From Alphaproteobacteria bacterium (GTDB taxonomy: Bacteria > Pseudomonadota > Alphaproteobacteria > Puniceispirillales > Puniceispirillaceae): a stretch of 64,000 nucleotides of DNA. The stretch covers positions 40,851-104,850 of the forward strand of contig JAAXKA010000088.1 of the NCBI GenBank assembly GCA_012269555.1, given 5' to 3'. Both the position numbers and the translations under genes were made by a program. A model generated the notes under the pieces. That model did no database searches. It saw nothing but the letters and a program-made list of their open reading frames with translations, and had not been told where the DNA came from. Below, piece by piece: positions 63,812-64,000 of the stretch (position 1 is its first letter; the number at the start of each line of letters is the position of its first letter).

Positions 63812-64000
63812 TTTGTTTTCTCCAAATAAGTCACTACTTATATCTTTTTGTTGTTAGAGTGACTTGAAGTTCAGAAACTGTCAATTTGTTATCTATAGTT
63901 CAGTTTTAAATATTAAATCTATTTATATCGAGTAATGTTTAAAACATTTTTATATGTTTTTAATTGAAAAATTATGAATATTATATTCAGGTCTTTAAAA

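Overview
The window reads as chromosomal DNA of an AT-rich, free-living marine proteobacterium. A green-type proteorhodopsin with a complete retinal pathway, two TRAP-type uptake systems, molybdoenzyme genes and many small-organic-acid dehydrogenases point to a surface-ocean heterotroph. Gene content (CoxL-like oxidase, MobA-type fusion, YtoQ, HpsN-like dehydrogenase, MaoC/CitE pair) fits a pelagic alphaproteobacterium of the SAR116/AEGEAN-169 kind, but there is no rRNA here and this placement is inference. I saw no tRNA, rRNA, insertion sequence, prophage or CRISPR array.

Layout. 1-760: end of a ferredoxin-reductase-type flavoprotein and a small membrane protein. 1190-8659: proteorhodopsin, a strong hairpin terminator, then crtE, crtI, crtB, crtY, blh and idi, which together make retinal from IPP/DMAPP. 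8660-9122: structured intergenic region with a candidate small RNA. 9123-13000: FMN-dependent lactate dehydrogenase-like gene, a DEAD-box RNA helicase and hisI. 13004-16538 (minus): molybdopterin operon moaA-mobB-moeA-moaD-moaE. 16671-18985 (minus): CitE-like lyase, MaoC-like hydratase and a GST. 19226-22563: ketopantoate reductase-like, SCO1-like, metallo-beta-lactamase and FliL-like genes. 22715-25315 (minus): SDR, HpsN-like dehydrogenase, YtoQ. 25532-34589: orphan TRAP binding protein, molybdopterin-domain/MobA fusion, Ldh2-type dehydrogenase, amidase, ChrA, orphan CoxL-like large subunit.

34607-41854 holds a YdiJ-like three-domain dehydrogenase, serine-glyoxylate aminotransferase, aldehyde dehydrogenase and glycerate 2-kinase, a plausible glyoxylate/serine/glycerate module. 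41943-46700 (minus) is an RND efflux adaptor and pump. 46993-49961 is a complete TRAP transporter (dctPQM). 50011-57963 carries a secreted protein of unknown function, GlpD, a GMC oxidoreductase, an RsmJ-like methyltransferase, a sulfatase, an Asp/Glu racemase-family protein and GmhA. 58094-63811 (minus) holds two YeeE/YedE half-transporters with a persulfide-dioxygenase-like hydrolase, an aldo/keto reductase, a second GMC oxidoreductase and an LVIVD-repeat protein.

The clearest linked systems are light harvesting plus retinal synthesis, and molybdenum cofactor synthesis together with its probable client (CoxL-like). The most interesting leads are the terminator lodged between the rhodopsin and retinal genes, the candidate sRNA after idi, a 15-bp motif repeated upstream of separate genes, a TRAP binding protein without a signal peptide, and two enzymes with altered catalytic motifs.
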